NCBI GenBank assembly: GCA_934217675.1 | Contig: CAKQCV010000029.1 | Location: 1-31,017, forward strand | Origin: an uncultured Prevotella sp. | Lineage (GTDB): Bacteria; Bacteroidota; Bacteroidia; Bacteroidales; Bacteroidaceae | DNA length: 31,017 bases | Direction of reading: 5' to 3' | Part shown: positions 14,665 through 22,909 of the stretch, piece after piece | Numbering within the stretch: position 1 is the stretch's first letter | Layout: each line of letters begins with the position of its first letter | The notes under the pieces: model-generated | Database searches by the model: none | Told to the model about the DNA's origin: nothing | The model's input: the letters and a program-made list of their open reading frames with translations, nothing else | Program-made: the position numbers and the translations under genes

Positions 14665-15381
14665 CTAATTTTTTTCGTTAATATCTTCTATATTTTGTTT
14701 GTCAAGCCATGCTGGGAAATCATCAAGTGTAATGCAGTTCTCAGCTTTTATATCGCCAACTCGTGTTCGGCGCAGTGCTGTGAGGAAAGCTCCACTCCCA
14801 AGAGCTTCACCAATATCACGTGCCAAAGCTCTGATATAAGTTCCTTTTCCACACACTACTCTAATATCAAGTTGCATTTTCTCTTTATCAAATGCCATCA
14901 TCTCTATTTCATCCACTTGCAGTGTTTTTGCCTTTAGCGGAACGTCTTTTCCCTTGCGCATTAGTTTGTAGGCACGATCGCCATTAATTTTGCATGCAGA
15001 GTATGCCGGCGGTATTTGCTGTATCTCACCAACAAATTTTTTAAGCGTATTACGTATTAACTCTTCTGTAATATGCGCAGTGGGATAAGTAAAGTCAACG
15101 GTATGTTCTTTGTCAAAACTTGGTGTCGTAGCTCCTAAATGCAGTGTGGCAGTATACTCTTTTGTATGCCCCTGTAGTTGTTCTATATTTTTTGTAGCCT
15201 TGCCGGTACAAAGTATAAGTACTCCAGTGGCAAGAGGATCCAATGTGCCAGCATGCCCCATCTTCACTCTTTTCACACCAAGTTTCTTTGAAACCAAAAA
15301 ACGGATATGCGCCAACGCTCCAAAACTCGACATGCGATACGGCTTGTCGATACAGATAATCTCTCCTTTGCTAAAATTCAT
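14665..15381 (-). CDS. truB: tRNA pseudouridine(55) synthase
   Basis: A 238-residue TruB that makes pseudouridine 55 in the T-loop of tRNAs. The catalytic motif is GHAGTLDPLATGVL (42-55) with nucleophile Asp48. YSACKINGDRAYKLMRKG and the CGKGTYIRALARDIG block, with the conserved Arg, follow. The protein ends shortly after the TALRRTRVG segment, so there is no C-terminal PUA domain, as in short TruB forms. The start at 15381 is followed at once by a conserved first strand (GEIICIDKPYRMSS). It lies 13 bases after uppP in the same operon. Confidence 0.96.
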   Translation of the reverse strand: MNFSKGEIICIDKPYRMSSFGALAHIRFLVSKKLGVKRVKMGHAGTLDPLATGVLILCTGKATKNIEQLQGHTKEYTATLHLGATTPSFDKEHTVDFTYPTAHITEELIRNTLKKFVGEIQQIPPAYSACKINGDRAYKLMRKGKDVPLKAKTLQVDEIEMMAFDKEKMQLDIRVVCGKGTYIRALARDIGEALGSGAFLTALRRTRVGDIKAENCITLDDFPAWLDKQNIEDINEKN

Positions 15382-15394
15382 CCTTTGGCTATCT

Positions 15395-16192
15395 TTATAA
15401 GAATGAGCAGATTATCGTTACAGCTCCAGCTATTGCGCAGTATATACCGAAGTATACAAGCTTGCCTTTCTTTACAATATTTATCATCCACTTGCAGGCA
15501 AAACATCCTGAAATGAATGCTGCAACAAAGCCAATAAGCAGTGGCATTGTGTCAATTCCTCCAAATGCTTCCTCTCCTTTCATTCCTTTCAGAACATCGA
15601 GCAGTGCCTCACCAAGTATTGGTGGTATCACCATAAGAAAAGAAAATTGTGCAAGCTTTTCTTTTTTGTTACCAAGAAGCAGTCCTGTTGCAATTGTACT
15701 GCCAGAACGAGACAATCCTGGCATAACAGCAACAGCCTGTGCGATACCTATAATGAAAGCATCTTTTATGCTTATTTTATCTTTCTGACGTGGCTTGGCA
15801 TAGTATGAGAATGTGAGCAAAACGGCAGTAACAAGGAGCATAATGCCAACGATAAGCAATCCAGAGCCAAATACCTCCTCTACTTTATCTTTAAAAAACA
15901 CGCCAACTATACCAACGGGTATCATGGAAACTACAATATTCAAAAAATATTTTGTTTCATCATTCATTTTGAACTTTAGTACTCCTTTTACTATCCAATC
16001 TATCTCTTTCCACAAAATTACAAGAGTGCTCAATACCGTAGCGATATGCACAACAATTGTAAAAGTAAGATTGTCTTCGCCATTCACACCAAATAATGCC
16101 GATCCTATAGCCAAATGACCGCTGCTGCTCACTGGCAAATATTCTGTAAGTCCCTGAATAAGCCCAAGAACCAATGCTTCAAACCAATTCAC
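15395..16192 (-). CDS. uppP: Undecaprenyl-diphosphate phosphatase
   Basis: A 265-residue polytopic membrane enzyme that hydrolyses undecaprenyl diphosphate to the monophosphate, recycling the lipid carrier for peptidoglycan and surface glycans. The two catalytic segments are visible: [11 protein letters not shown] (17-27), with the Glu/Ser/His of motif 1, and PGLSRSGST (158-166), with the Arg of motif 2. Several hydrophobic helices fit the BacA/UppP family. It lies between DUF3098 (15 bases upstream) and truB. Functionally it links to the sugar transferase at 25855-27288, which uses the same carrier. Confidence 0.96.
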   Translation of the reverse strand: MNWFEALVLGLIQGLTEYLPVSSSGHLAIGSALFGVNGEDNLTFTIVVHIATVLSTLVILWKEIDWIVKGVLKFKMNDETKYFLNIVVSMIPVGIVGVFFKDKVEEVFGSGLLIVGIMLLVTAVLLTFSYYAKPRQKDKISIKDAFIIGIAQAVAVMPGLSRSGSTIATGLLLGNKKEKLAQFSFLMVIPPILGEALLDVLKGMKGEEAFGGIDTMPLLIGFVAAFISGCFACKWMINIVKKGKLVYFGIYCAIAGAVTIICSFL

Positions 16193-16207
16193 TGTTTACT
16201 ATATGTT

Positions 16208-16486
16208 TTAATTATTACTATCTGTTTCCTCTGTTTCTATAACGTCGTTTTTCCCAGCCTCAACACTTTTAGGCTTTCTCATTATACCACAAATCATAGA
16301 TACGAATCCAACGAAGCACACTATTGGTGCCACCTTGATACGCATCGTACTGAAAATCTCCGGGTCATACACGTGCTCATTTGAGCCACCGCCACTCATC
16401 AGGACAAACCCCACAACAACAACGAGCATACTAACCGCTATCATTATAAAATTTGTGCGGTCAAATGCCAAATTTCTTTTATCCAT
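16208..16486 (-). CDS. DUF3098 small membrane protein
   Basis: A 92-residue protein with two hydrophobic segments (about 12-31 and 51-68) and a charged tail. The central block DPEIFSTMRIKVAPIVCFVGFV is the signature of the Bacteroidetes family DUF3098. Such proteins regularly sit between ftsX and uppP in this phylum, as here (22 bases after ftsX, 15 before uppP). Its role is unknown; the neighbours suggest a part in cell division or envelope assembly. Confidence 0.85.
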   Translation of the reverse strand: MDKRNLAFDRTNFIMIAVSMLVVVVGFVLMSGGGSNEHVYDPEIFSTMRIKVAPIVCFVGFVSMICGIMRKPKSVEAGKNDVIETEETDSNN

Positions 16487-16508
16487 TTTTCTTTAATATT
16501 TTTAGTTC

Positions 16509-17387
16509 TTATATTTTGTATAAATCACCCGCCTTCATTCTCAAAAACTTATTCACAGATAGCCATGAACAAAAGAAAGTGATTAATATTCCGAACAGCA
16601 ACACAGCACCACCCGTTATTGCCATTACTTGCCATGTGAGTACTACAAGTACATCCGGCTCATACACATACAGGGCATAGATACCTGTGGCAAGTACTCC
16701 ATCGGCAAAGACTGCTGCAAGAAGTCCTAATCCTACAGCATTGCGAACAAACGGACCGCGGATAAATCCCCACGATGCTCCTACAAGTTTCATCGTATGT
16801 ATAGTGAAACGACGAGCATACATTCCAAGACGCACTGTATTGTTAATCAACGAGAACGAAACGAACGTAAGCAATGCTGCGAGCACAAGCAGCACAAGGT
16901 TTATACGCTGCAGATTGTTGTTCACACTATCCATAAGATCTTGCGGATATGTTATGTCTGTCACCTTGCTATTGTTTTTAAGGTTCTTGGATATCCATTT
17001 TAAAGAATCGCTGTTAGCATACTGCGATTTAAGCTGAACTTCCATAGATCCAACAAATGGGTTAGTTCCTATAAATTCACTTGGATCTGTACCCATAGCC
17101 TCTGTTTGTTCCTTTAAAACTTGCTCTTTACTAATATAATTCACCTTATTTATATAGGGGAGCTTATAAAGTTCTCTTGTCAGTTCTTTTGCTTCTGGAT
17201 TTGTCATATCCTCACTAAGCATCATTGTCACAGTGAGATTTTCCTTTACATATGCCGAAAGGTTCTGTGCTGAAAGCACAGAAAACACGACCATACCCAA
17301 CAATATCAGCACCAAGGCTGTGCTTATACATAATGTAACAGACTGCAAGCGATGCCTACTGCCTACATTTCTTTTTCTCTTACTCAT
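16509..17387 (-). CDS. ftsX: Cell division protein FtsX (permease-like)
   Basis: An inner-membrane protein with FtsX topology: a basic N-terminus, one transmembrane helix (LCISTALVLILLGMVVFSVL), a periplasmic domain of about 130 residues (ENLTVTMMLSED to QDLMDSVNNNL), then three helices including the conserved NNTVRLGMYARRFTIHTMKLVGA cytoplasmic loop. With FtsE it couples ATP hydrolysis to peptidoglycan hydrolase activation at the septum. The frame is open to 17462, but I chose the ATG at 17387 (MSKRKRNVG, 292 residues): the extra 25 residues are unusual, and the start codon at 17387 begins a typical Bacteroidetes FtsX N-terminus. ftsE is absent from the window. First gene of the seven-gene operon down to tcdA. 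Confidence 0.9.
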   Translation of the reverse strand: MSKRKRNVGSRHRLQSVTLCISTALVLILLGMVVFSVLSAQNLSAYVKENLTVTMMLSEDMTNPEAKELTRELYKLPYINKVNYISKEQVLKEQTEAMGTDPSEFIGTNPFVGSMEVQLKSQYANSDSLKWISKNLKNNSKVTDITYPQDLMDSVNNNLQRINLVLLVLAALLTFVSFSLINNTVRLGMYARRFTIHTMKLVGASWGFIRGPFVRNAVGLGLLAAVFADGVLATGIYALYVYEPDVLVVLTWQVMAITGGAVLLFGILITFFCSWLSVNKFLRMKAGDLYKI

Positions 17388-17459
17388 TTTAGAACTGGTT
17401 ATAAAACACCTAATTTGGTGCAAAATAACAAAAAAAAAATCTATTAAGCGAGAGATTAA

Positions 17460-17475
17460 CATGTATTAATACATG
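17460..17475. promoter_or_regulatory. Perfect 16-base palindrome upstream of ftsX
   Basis: CATGTATTAATACATG reads the same on both strands. It lies 73 bases upstream of the ftsX start and downstream of both candidate promoters, so it could be an operator or an RNA hairpin in the leader. There is no other copy in the window that I noticed. Confidence 0.4.
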
Positions 17476-17577
17476 CAAGCAAGGAAATTGATATAGAGCT
17501 TGTTCGGCTTTAACATGATAATATAAAAAGGAAGAAAGCCAACAGTCAAGGTTTTATGTAATAAGCGGAAACAATAT

Positions 17578-17609
17578 CAAAAGTATTACTTACGCCTAAG
17601 CTATAGAAA
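17578..17609 (-). promoter_or_regulatory. Candidate proximal promoter for the ftsX operon
   Basis: The minus strand shows TTTC (plus 17606-17609), 20 bases, then TACTTTTG (plus 17578-17585). It matches the consensus with one mismatch in the upstream box. A start near 17570 would give a leader of about 180 bases. Confidence 0.45.
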
Positions 17610-17731
17610 GAAGGGGACTTTCAACCCATAAGAATGTTGCTTACAGGATAAAAGAAGACGGTTTCCTATTGTAACATTTATCTCTATATAAATGAGAAAA
17701 TCTCCACGGTAACAATCTCTTATATAAAGAG

Positions 17732-17765
17732 CAAAGTTACACATGAAGATTTTTATTAGTACCAA
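17732..17765 (-). promoter_or_regulatory. Candidate distal promoter for the ftsX operon
   Basis: TAACTTTG (plus 17732-17739) on the minus strand is a perfect -7 box, with TTGG (plus 17762-17765) 22 bases upstream. It overlaps the region just after the stop codon of the preceding lipoprotein gene (17769). Confidence 0.45.
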
Positions 17766-17768
17766 GAA

Positions 17769-18431
17769 TTACTTCTTTCCATAGAACTCGAAAATAAGCT
17801 TGCGCAAATCTTCGTCAGACATGCCCTGTGTATACAGAGCCTTGCCATCGAGCAATGCAGGGTTGCCAGAGCTGTCTGTATCTACATAGATACCACCCTC
17901 AACAATCTGGAGGTCTTGCTGATCCTTTGCATATACTCCTAAGGTATTCAGCATAAAGGCAACTTTAACATCATGGGTCGCACCTCCATAAGTGAGTTTC
18001 ATATTCAAAGATTCCGGCTGCATATAATAGTATATCACCGTTCCATTCATCTGATAAGGCACATATTTAATCTTTATATCACAAACCTCTTCTGCCACAG
18101 CATCCTTCAAATCATCATGATTTTCAATCTGGCTAAACAACAACTTTGCGGGGAAATCGTATATAACGAACGCACTCTCCGGATAACTGAATCTAACAGA
18201 CATACCCTCGATAGAATCATTATAGTTCTTATTTCCTTTCAATTCCTCTTTATCAGAATTAAAGAAATAGACGTTTCCGTTATAGCCACCGCTCATTGTC
18301 ATTACCGCTGTTTGTTTTTCAGCATCGCTAAGTTCACCTGAATCATCATCATCATTCAAGCATGACGTCATTGTCATCGGCACCAATATTCCGATAAGGA
18401 ATAAAGGAAGAATACTTCTAAGTTTTTTCAT
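17769..18431 (-). CDS. Bacteroidetes lipoprotein of unknown function (possibly DUF4840)
   Basis: A 220-residue predicted lipoprotein: the signal peptide ends at a lipobox-like MTSC with Cys24, followed at once by an acidic run (LNDDDDSG), a common feature of surface-bound lipoproteins in this phylum. The body alternates short strands (NGNVYFFNS, VRFSYPESAFVIYDFP, VIYYYMQPESLNMKLTY), with no catalytic motif. I tentatively link it to DUF4840 from the N-terminal pattern, without certainty. It follows folE by 228 bases and is read in the same direction. No terminator hairpin separates it from the ftsX leader. Confidence 0.7.
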   Translation of the reverse strand: MKKLRSILPLFLIGILVPMTMTSCLNDDDDSGELSDAEKQTAVMTMSGGYNGNVYFFNSDKEELKGNKNYNDSIEGMSVRFSYPESAFVIYDFPAKLLFSQIENHDDLKDAVAEEVCDIKIKYVPYQMNGTVIYYYMQPESLNMKLTYGGATHDVKVAFMLNTLGVYAKDQQDLQIVEGGIYVDTDSSGNPALLDGKALYTQGMSDEDLRKLIFEFYGKK

Positions 18432-18659
18432 TATGTTTTAGGTTTTATTTATTTGTTTCTATTAACGAAACAACATTTCACAAGAAACATTGCATCAATA
18501 TATAAATATTTCACAAATTATAGACAACAGATTATGATTGACAAGACTAAACGAGATTGTCAATCATTATCTCCATCAACAAATAAGCCAAAGAATTTGC
18601 TTTTAGCAGTTATATACCATAAGCTCCATTACCGCTTAACAATATGCATATGACAGAAC

Positions 18660-19253
18660 TTAAATGCCGGAATATCCCTTATGAATAAGATTCATAAACT
18701 CCTGACGAGTTTTTGCTTGCTCAAAGGCACCACAGAAATCGCTTGTCGTTGTTATTGAATTTTGCTTTTCAACGCCACGCATCTGCATACACATGTGTTT
18801 AGCCTCTACCACGACAATTACGCCTTGTGGATGCAAAGTTTCATTTATACAGTCTTTTATCTGCTGTGTCATACGCTCTTGCACTTGCAGACGATGACTG
18901 AAAATATCAACTACACGAGCAATCTTGCTAAGCCCTGTGATATAACCGTTGGGAATATAAGCCACATGCACCTTACCGTAAAAAGGCAGCATGTGATGTT
19001 CGCAAAGCGAAAAGAAATCAATATCTTTTACTATTACCATTTGGTTATATTCTTCCTTAAAAATGGCATCTGTCAGCACCTTGTGGGCATCTTGAGTATA
19101 CCCTCTTGTGAGAATTTGCATTGCCTTTGCCACACGCATAGGAGTTTTTTGAAGACCTTCGCGCTCTGGGTCTTCGCCAAGAAGTTCGAGCACACTTTTA
19201 TAATGAGAAGCCAAGTCATCAAGACCTGAACGAAATTCTGTTTCTGGATTCAT
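18660..19253 (-). CDS. folE: GTP cyclohydrolase I
   Basis: A 197-residue FolE-type enzyme that converts GTP to 7,8-dihydroneopterin triphosphate, the first step to folate and, via QueD, to queuosine. The zinc site is SLCEHHMLP (82-90; Cys84 and His87) together with Cys155 in KHMCMQMRG. The conserved [21 protein letters not shown] segment (109-129) and TPMRVAK (37-43) are clear. It shares pathways with folK and queA elsewhere in the window. It is preceded by the SPOR gene (63 bases) and followed by a lipoprotein gene. Confidence 0.97.
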   Translation of the reverse strand: MNPETEFRSGLDDLASHYKSVLELLGEDPEREGLQKTPMRVAKAMQILTRGYTQDAHKVLTDAIFKEEYNQMVIVKDIDFFSLCEHHMLPFYGKVHVAYIPNGYITGLSKIARVVDIFSHRLQVQERMTQQIKDCINETLHPQGVIVVVEAKHMCMQMRGVEKQNSITTTSDFCGAFEQAKTRQEFMNLIHKGYSGI

Positions 19254-19316
19254 TATTATTATAATTGAGTTATTTTCTATGGGAATATATCTATTTATCT
19301 GATTGGAAATAGAAAT

Positions 19317-20051
19317 TTAATATGCAATATTTATTTTACCTTTCACGATGCAAGCTTGCTTGTATCCCATTGCCTTTATCCCTTTAAGCAATTGTGCAGC
19401 CTCACTGTATGAACGGAAATTTCCAACTCTGCAAATCCATCGCGGAGAATAGAAATGCACATATACTGGCAAATCTGGATATTTCATTTTTATAGCATCG
19501 CCTATTTTGTTTGCCTTTTCCTTATCGGCTCTTGAATTTCCTCCTGAATATGCTTGGATACGATAGCCTGTTACTTTGTAGCTATTGCGCATCATCTTCT
19601 TGCTGGTATCAACTACCGGAAGGTTTGGAGCAACATCCTTCTCTGTATTTTTTAAAGCATGTTGCTTTTCTGCAGAAGCCGTCTTATGCTCTGTAGCTAT
19701 AGATTTATGCTCCGCAACAGTCTGTTGGCGTTCAGCAGTTACTTGTCTGTGCACATTTTCAGTAATATTATGCTGAGCTGTGACATGAGACTCCTCTTTT
19801 TTTATACCGTTAACAACATTTCTTTTATCGCTAACATTTTGCACCACAGGTTTGCTACTTTGCGGTGTTGCCTGTGTATTACTTGCCTTTAGTTTGGCGT
19901 TGTTCACCAAGTTATCTATATCGGCACTTTGCTCCACGGTTACCGTACCCTCGCCTTGTTTCGATTGCCTCAAGTCGTTAAGGAATGACTGTGCGTGGCT
20001 CTGCATTATAAAACTTGCCACAAATACTAATATAGCGATGAACTGTTTCAT
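19317..20051 (-). CDS. SPOR-domain exported protein
   Basis: A 244-residue exported protein: signal peptide 1-20 (ending SHA), then a low-complexity linker rich in K, E, Q, A and T (about 30-150) with imperfect repeats of the kind AEHKS/TEHKT/AEKQH (113-131), and a C-terminal SPOR domain (about 157-240; GYRIQAYSGGNSRADKEKA and WICRVGNFRSYSEA). SPOR domains bind glycan strands lacking stem peptides at division sites, so a periplasmic peptidoglycan-binding role is likely. It lies between tpiA and folE, but a terminator hairpin (20077-20112) separates it from tpiA, so its expression may be reduced relative to tpiA or driven separately. Confidence 0.88.
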   Translation of the reverse strand: MKQFIAILVFVASFIMQSHAQSFLNDLRQSKQGEGTVTVEQSADIDNLVNNAKLKASNTQATPQSSKPVVQNVSDKRNVVNGIKKEESHVTAQHNITENVHRQVTAERQQTVAEHKSIATEHKTASAEKQHALKNTEKDVAPNLPVVDTSKKMMRNSYKVTGYRIQAYSGGNSRADKEKANKIGDAIKMKYPDLPVYVHFYSPRWICRVGNFRSYSEAAQLLKGIKAMGYKQACIVKGKINIAY

Positions 20052-20076
20052 GTTTATAAAGTTATGTTAAAAAAAG

Positions 20077-20112
20077 ACTTTCTCTGCAAAGCTGTATCTT
20101 CACAGAGAAAGT
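20077..20112 (-). terminator. Intrinsic terminator or attenuator between tpiA and the SPOR gene
   Basis: ACTTTCTCTG (20077-20086) and CAGAGAAAGT (20103-20112) form a perfect 10-bp stem with a 16-base loop. On the minus strand the stem is followed by a run of seven Ts (20070-20076 region). It starts 15 bases after the tpiA stop. Confidence 0.8.
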
Positions 20113-20127
20113 ATAGACAGATAAATA

Positions 20128-20883
20128 TTATCTTGCGTCAATGATACCCTTAAAGTCTGCAGCTTTCAAAGAAGCGCCACCAATAAGACCTCCATCAATA
20201 TCAGGTTTAGCAAACAGTTCAGGAGCATTGCTTGCCTTGCAGCTTCCACCATAAAGGATAGTTGTATCATCTGCAACCTCCTTGCCATACTTGTCTGCTA
20301 TCACGCTACGAATGTAAGCATGGATTTCCTCAGCCTGGTCTGCAGTAGCAGTCTTACCTGTACCGATAGCCCAAATTGGCTCATAAGCAACAATGATATT
20401 CTTAAACTCTTCTGCTGAAAGATTGAACACACTTCCTTCAAGTTCAGCCTTTACAACTTCGTTCTGCTTGTTTGCTTCACGCTCCTCAAGACTCTCACCT
20501 ATGCAGAAAATTACTTTCAAGCCGTTTTTCAACGCAAGAAGCACCTTCTCCTTCAATATTTCCGGAGTCTCTGCATAATATCCTCTACGCTCAGAGTGTC
20601 CAAGGATAACATACTGTGCGCCTGTGCTCTTTACCATCTCTGCAGAAACCTCACCAGTGAAAGCACCCTTCTCCTTGTCTGCACAGTTTTCTGCACCAAG
20701 TCCGATAACATCCTGATTAAGGAACTGTGCAATACTTGCCAAATGAATGAATGGGGTGCAAATAACCACACCACAGTTTGGCTTTTCAGCAGTCAATGTG
20801 TCATTAAGCTCTTTAGCAAGAGCAATACCGTCTTGCAGGTTCATGTTCATTTTCCAGTTGCCTGCTACAATTTTCTTTCTCAT
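20128..20883 (-). CDS. tpiA: Triose-phosphate isomerase
   Basis: A 251-residue TIM-barrel enzyme interconverting dihydroxyacetone phosphate and glyceraldehyde 3-phosphate in glycolysis. The active-site residues are visible: Asn9 and Lys11 in AGNWKMN, His96 in ILGHSERR, Glu168 in [11 protein letters not shown], followed by the phosphate-binding loop. GGSCKASNA and [10 protein letters not shown] near the end complete the family pattern. The length is standard. It starts 9 bases after the BT_3928-like gene, in the same operon. Confidence 0.98.
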   Translation of the reverse strand: MRKKIVAGNWKMNMNLQDGIALAKELNDTLTAEKPNCGVVICTPFIHLASIAQFLNQDVIGLGAENCADKEKGAFTGEVSAEMVKSTGAQYVILGHSERRGYYAETPEILKEKVLLALKNGLKVIFCIGESLEEREANKQNEVVKAELEGSVFNLSAEEFKNIIVAYEPIWAIGTGKTATADQAEEIHAYIRSVIADKYGKEVADDTTILYGGSCKASNAPELFAKPDIDGGLIGGASLKAADFKGIIDAR

Positions 20884-20892
20884 TACTTTATG

Positions 20893-22233
20893 CTAATTAA
20901 AATGATTATTAGTTTTCTTTCTAAGCTTATCCAACGGTTCTGAATCCGATGAAGTTCTTGACTTTCCTCTTACCCATTTTGTCCAAGCCCACATTCTGTC
21001 TGTAAACGTAAGCAAGAACAAAGGCAAAAAGAACCACAATATTGTATAGGTAATTTTTTTGCCAACCGACGACGAAGAGGAATTGTATTCCGGCAGATTG
21101 TCAAGACTCTGCGAATCTTCATTGAGCTTTGGTAAGCTGTTGTGACTCCATTTCTGTAAAATTTTCCCATCCTTCAACAGCATCAGCCCTGGATTACTTC
21201 TTATCATCGTCTTCAAAGTAGTTTCGTCAGTGAAAAGGAACGGATATTCTGCCCCTGTCAGATTTTTCCACTTTTCTATTGTATTTTTATTGCTTGCAGT
21301 GAGAGCATAAAACGAATATTTATGTGCTTGGCAATAGTCATATATCTGATTTATATAGCCGAAATTAGTATCATCGGCATTCTCAAGATGCGGTGATATA
21401 AGCAAGAAAGTATATCCTTTATCGTCAAGTATACCAGATGTCATATCATCACCGGTTTCCATATTCTCCATACTGAAATCGTGTATTACAGGAACGTAAC
21501 CTTCACTTGTCTGAACAGTCTTGCTGTCAACAAAAATCCATGTTGAGTCAGGATAGTTATCTATAGAGAACTCTTTAGTAACTCCATTCTTTTTTAAAAT
21601 GAAAGTAGTTTCAAATGTGGGTTGTGCTGCCCCTGCTGGAATTTCCATTCCTTTTTTTATATCAGCACCGACATGATATGGACGGAAGTCAAATATAGGC
21701 AAATAAAACAGGCAATATGTACTTGTTGCAATACTATATATAATAGTATAATTTATTGCTATCCATTGATTTGTCTTGCCAATAAAACGCACCATGGCTG
21801 TCGGAAACCTAAACACCGCGAATGCCGCAGCAAGAAGGATTATGTTCTTTACCAGCGTCTGCGTATTAGTAAGTTTCAATGCGTCACCAAAACACCCACA
21901 ATCTTTCACAGGATTGGCTATGGCTATCCATATTGTTATCAATGTCATAACCATCATAAAGCACAGTATCAACTTTGTTACGAGATGACGGCGTATGGCA
22001 AACAGCAAGAATATTCCGAGATTGAATTCCACAGCCGCAAGCAACACGGATGCAGAAATAGTGATATAGTCTGGAACTAAACTTTCCAGTCCAACAGCAA
22101 CAAAATAATCATGAAGCTTATATTGTGTTCCTATAGGATCAACAGACTTTACATATCCGGAAAATATGAAAGTTACAGAAAGTATCAAGCGACAAATGTT
22201 TACTGCTATATTTTTCAGTAAATTCTTATTCAT
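20893..22233 (-). CDS. BT_3928-like DoxX/MauE membrane protein with thioredoxin-fold-like tail
   Basis: A 446-residue protein. The N-terminal half (about 10-150) has four hydrophobic helices of the DoxX/MauE type: FSGYVKSVDPIGT after helix 1, and the MauE-like DCGCFGDALKL (111-121) with Cys112 and Cys114. A periplasmic portion (about 190-405) follows, containing YTFLLISPHLENADD and later PFLFTDETTLKTMIRSNPGLMLLKDGKILQKW, which resembles the C-terminal part of a thioredoxin fold, but with no CxxC pair where it would be expected. A final helix (about 400-420) and a basic tail end the protein. I recall it as the BT_3928 family, common in Bacteroidales beside DUF1599 and tpiA. A redox or electron-carrier role is only inference. 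Confidence 0.8.
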   Translation of the reverse strand: MNKNLLKNIAVNICRLILSVTFIFSGYVKSVDPIGTQYKLHDYFVAVGLESLVPDYITISASVLLAAVEFNLGIFLLFAIRRHLVTKLILCFMMVMTLITIWIAIANPVKDCGCFGDALKLTNTQTLVKNIILLAAAFAVFRFPTAMVRFIGKTNQWIAINYTIIYSIATSTYCLFYLPIFDFRPYHVGADIKKGMEIPAGAAQPTFETTFILKKNGVTKEFSIDNYPDSTWIFVDSKTVQTSEGYVPVIHDFSMENMETGDDMTSGILDDKGYTFLLISPHLENADDTNFGYINQIYDYCQAHKYSFYALTASNKNTIEKWKNLTGAEYPFLFTDETTLKTMIRSNPGLMLLKDGKILQKWSHNSLPKLNEDSQSLDNLPEYNSSSSSVGKKITYTILWFFLPLFLLTFTDRMWAWTKWVRGKSRTSSDSEPLDKLRKKTNNHFN

Positions 22234-22246
22234 GCCAAAATCAATC

Positions 22247-22795
22247 TCAATAAGTTAGCTTTATAACACCAAACACAGAATAATTTATTATATCCATATA
22301 GTTGGCATCAATACCCTCCGACACAAGAGTCTTTCCGTGAAGGTTCTCTATTTCCTTTACCCTTTCTATCTTTGTAAGAATGAAATCAGTATAACTGCTC
22401 ACCCTCATCATGCGCCACGCTTCGTTATAATCATGATTCTTACGCAACATCAGCTGAAGAGCAGCATCTGCATACTTGTCATATAATGACATTGCCTCAT
22501 CATTATCAACATCTACTGTATCAGAAAATCCTTTCTCCAATTGTATCAGTCCAACAATTCCATAATTTATCAAAGCTATGAATTCTGATCTTGTATCATC
22601 CTCAACCAAAGCCTTGCCCTTCACTTCAATACTTCTAATTCGTCTTGCCTTTATCAAAAGCTGGTCCGTAAGAGACGATGGGCGCAAAATGCGCCATGAA
22701 GCATTGTAATCATGAAGTTTCTTTTCAAAAAGCGTTCTACATTCATGCATAACACTTTTAAATTGCTCTTCTGTATTTTGTTGTTCCTTAGCCAT
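22247..22795 (-). CDS. DUF1599-family protein with an internal duplication
   Basis: A 182-residue soluble protein made of two copies of one unit. The first (about 26-57) reads KLHDYNASWRILRPSSLTDQ and the second (about 119-150) KNHDYNEAWRMMRVSSYTDF; both continue with L-x-K-x-x-R-x-x-x-IE and a later INY-x-[IV]-x-G-[LV]-I. The offset is 93 residues. This is DUF1599, suggested elsewhere to be associated with nucleotide modification; function unproven. First gene of the run DUF1599, BT_3928-like, tpiA (gaps 13 and 9 bases). A -7-like box lies at 22827-22834. Confidence 0.87.
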   Translation of the reverse strand: MAKEQQNTEEQFKSVMHECRTLFEKKLHDYNASWRILRPSSLTDQLLIKARRIRSIEVKGKALVEDDTRSEFIALINYGIVGLIQLEKGFSDTVDVDNDEAMSLYDKYADAALQLMLRKNHDYNEAWRMMRVSSYTDFILTKIERVKEIENLHGKTLVSEGIDANYMDIINYSVFGVIKLTY

Positions 22796-22826
22796 TTATT
22801 TTTTTCTTTTCATTTTTTATCCGAGG

Positions 22827-22834
22827 CAAAGTTA
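22827..22834 (-). promoter_or_regulatory. Promoter -7 box for the DUF1599-tpiA operon
   Basis: TAACTTTG on the minus strand about 32 bases upstream of the DUF1599 start. A TTTG occurs upstream (plus 22849-22852) but at only 14 bases spacing, too short for the usual pattern, so the upstream element is unclear. Confidence 0.45.
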
Positions 22835-22909
22835 CGTATTTATGTTGACAAATAGCAGTCTTACAGTTGTAAACATCTATTTTTACTTTGTTTTTAACGT
22901 ATTGTATTA

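Larger units (their letters stand above)
17388..17768 (-). other. Leader/intergenic region upstream of ftsX
   Basis: About 380 bases without a gene. On the minus strand it holds two promoter-like elements (17732-17765 and 17578-17609), a perfect 16-base palindrome (CATGTATTAATACATG, 17460-17475), a small palindrome (CACC/GGTG, 17409-17422) close to the ftsX start, and a hairpin CTCTT-ATATA-AAGAG (17717-17731). A transcript from the distal promoter would carry a leader of about 340 bases. I recognise no known riboswitch or ncRNA in it. Confidence 0.5.

Noticed and set aside
17388..17462. N-terminal extension of FtsX from 17462
   Set aside because: The extra 25 residues are hydrophobic and atypical for the family, while ATG 17387 begins a typical basic FtsX N-terminus.
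17590..17640. Sequence GGGTTGAAAGTCCCC on the minus strand resembling part of a group II intron or other structured RNA
   Set aside because: Only a short stretch matches loosely; no domain V hairpin or reverse transcriptase gene is visible nearby.
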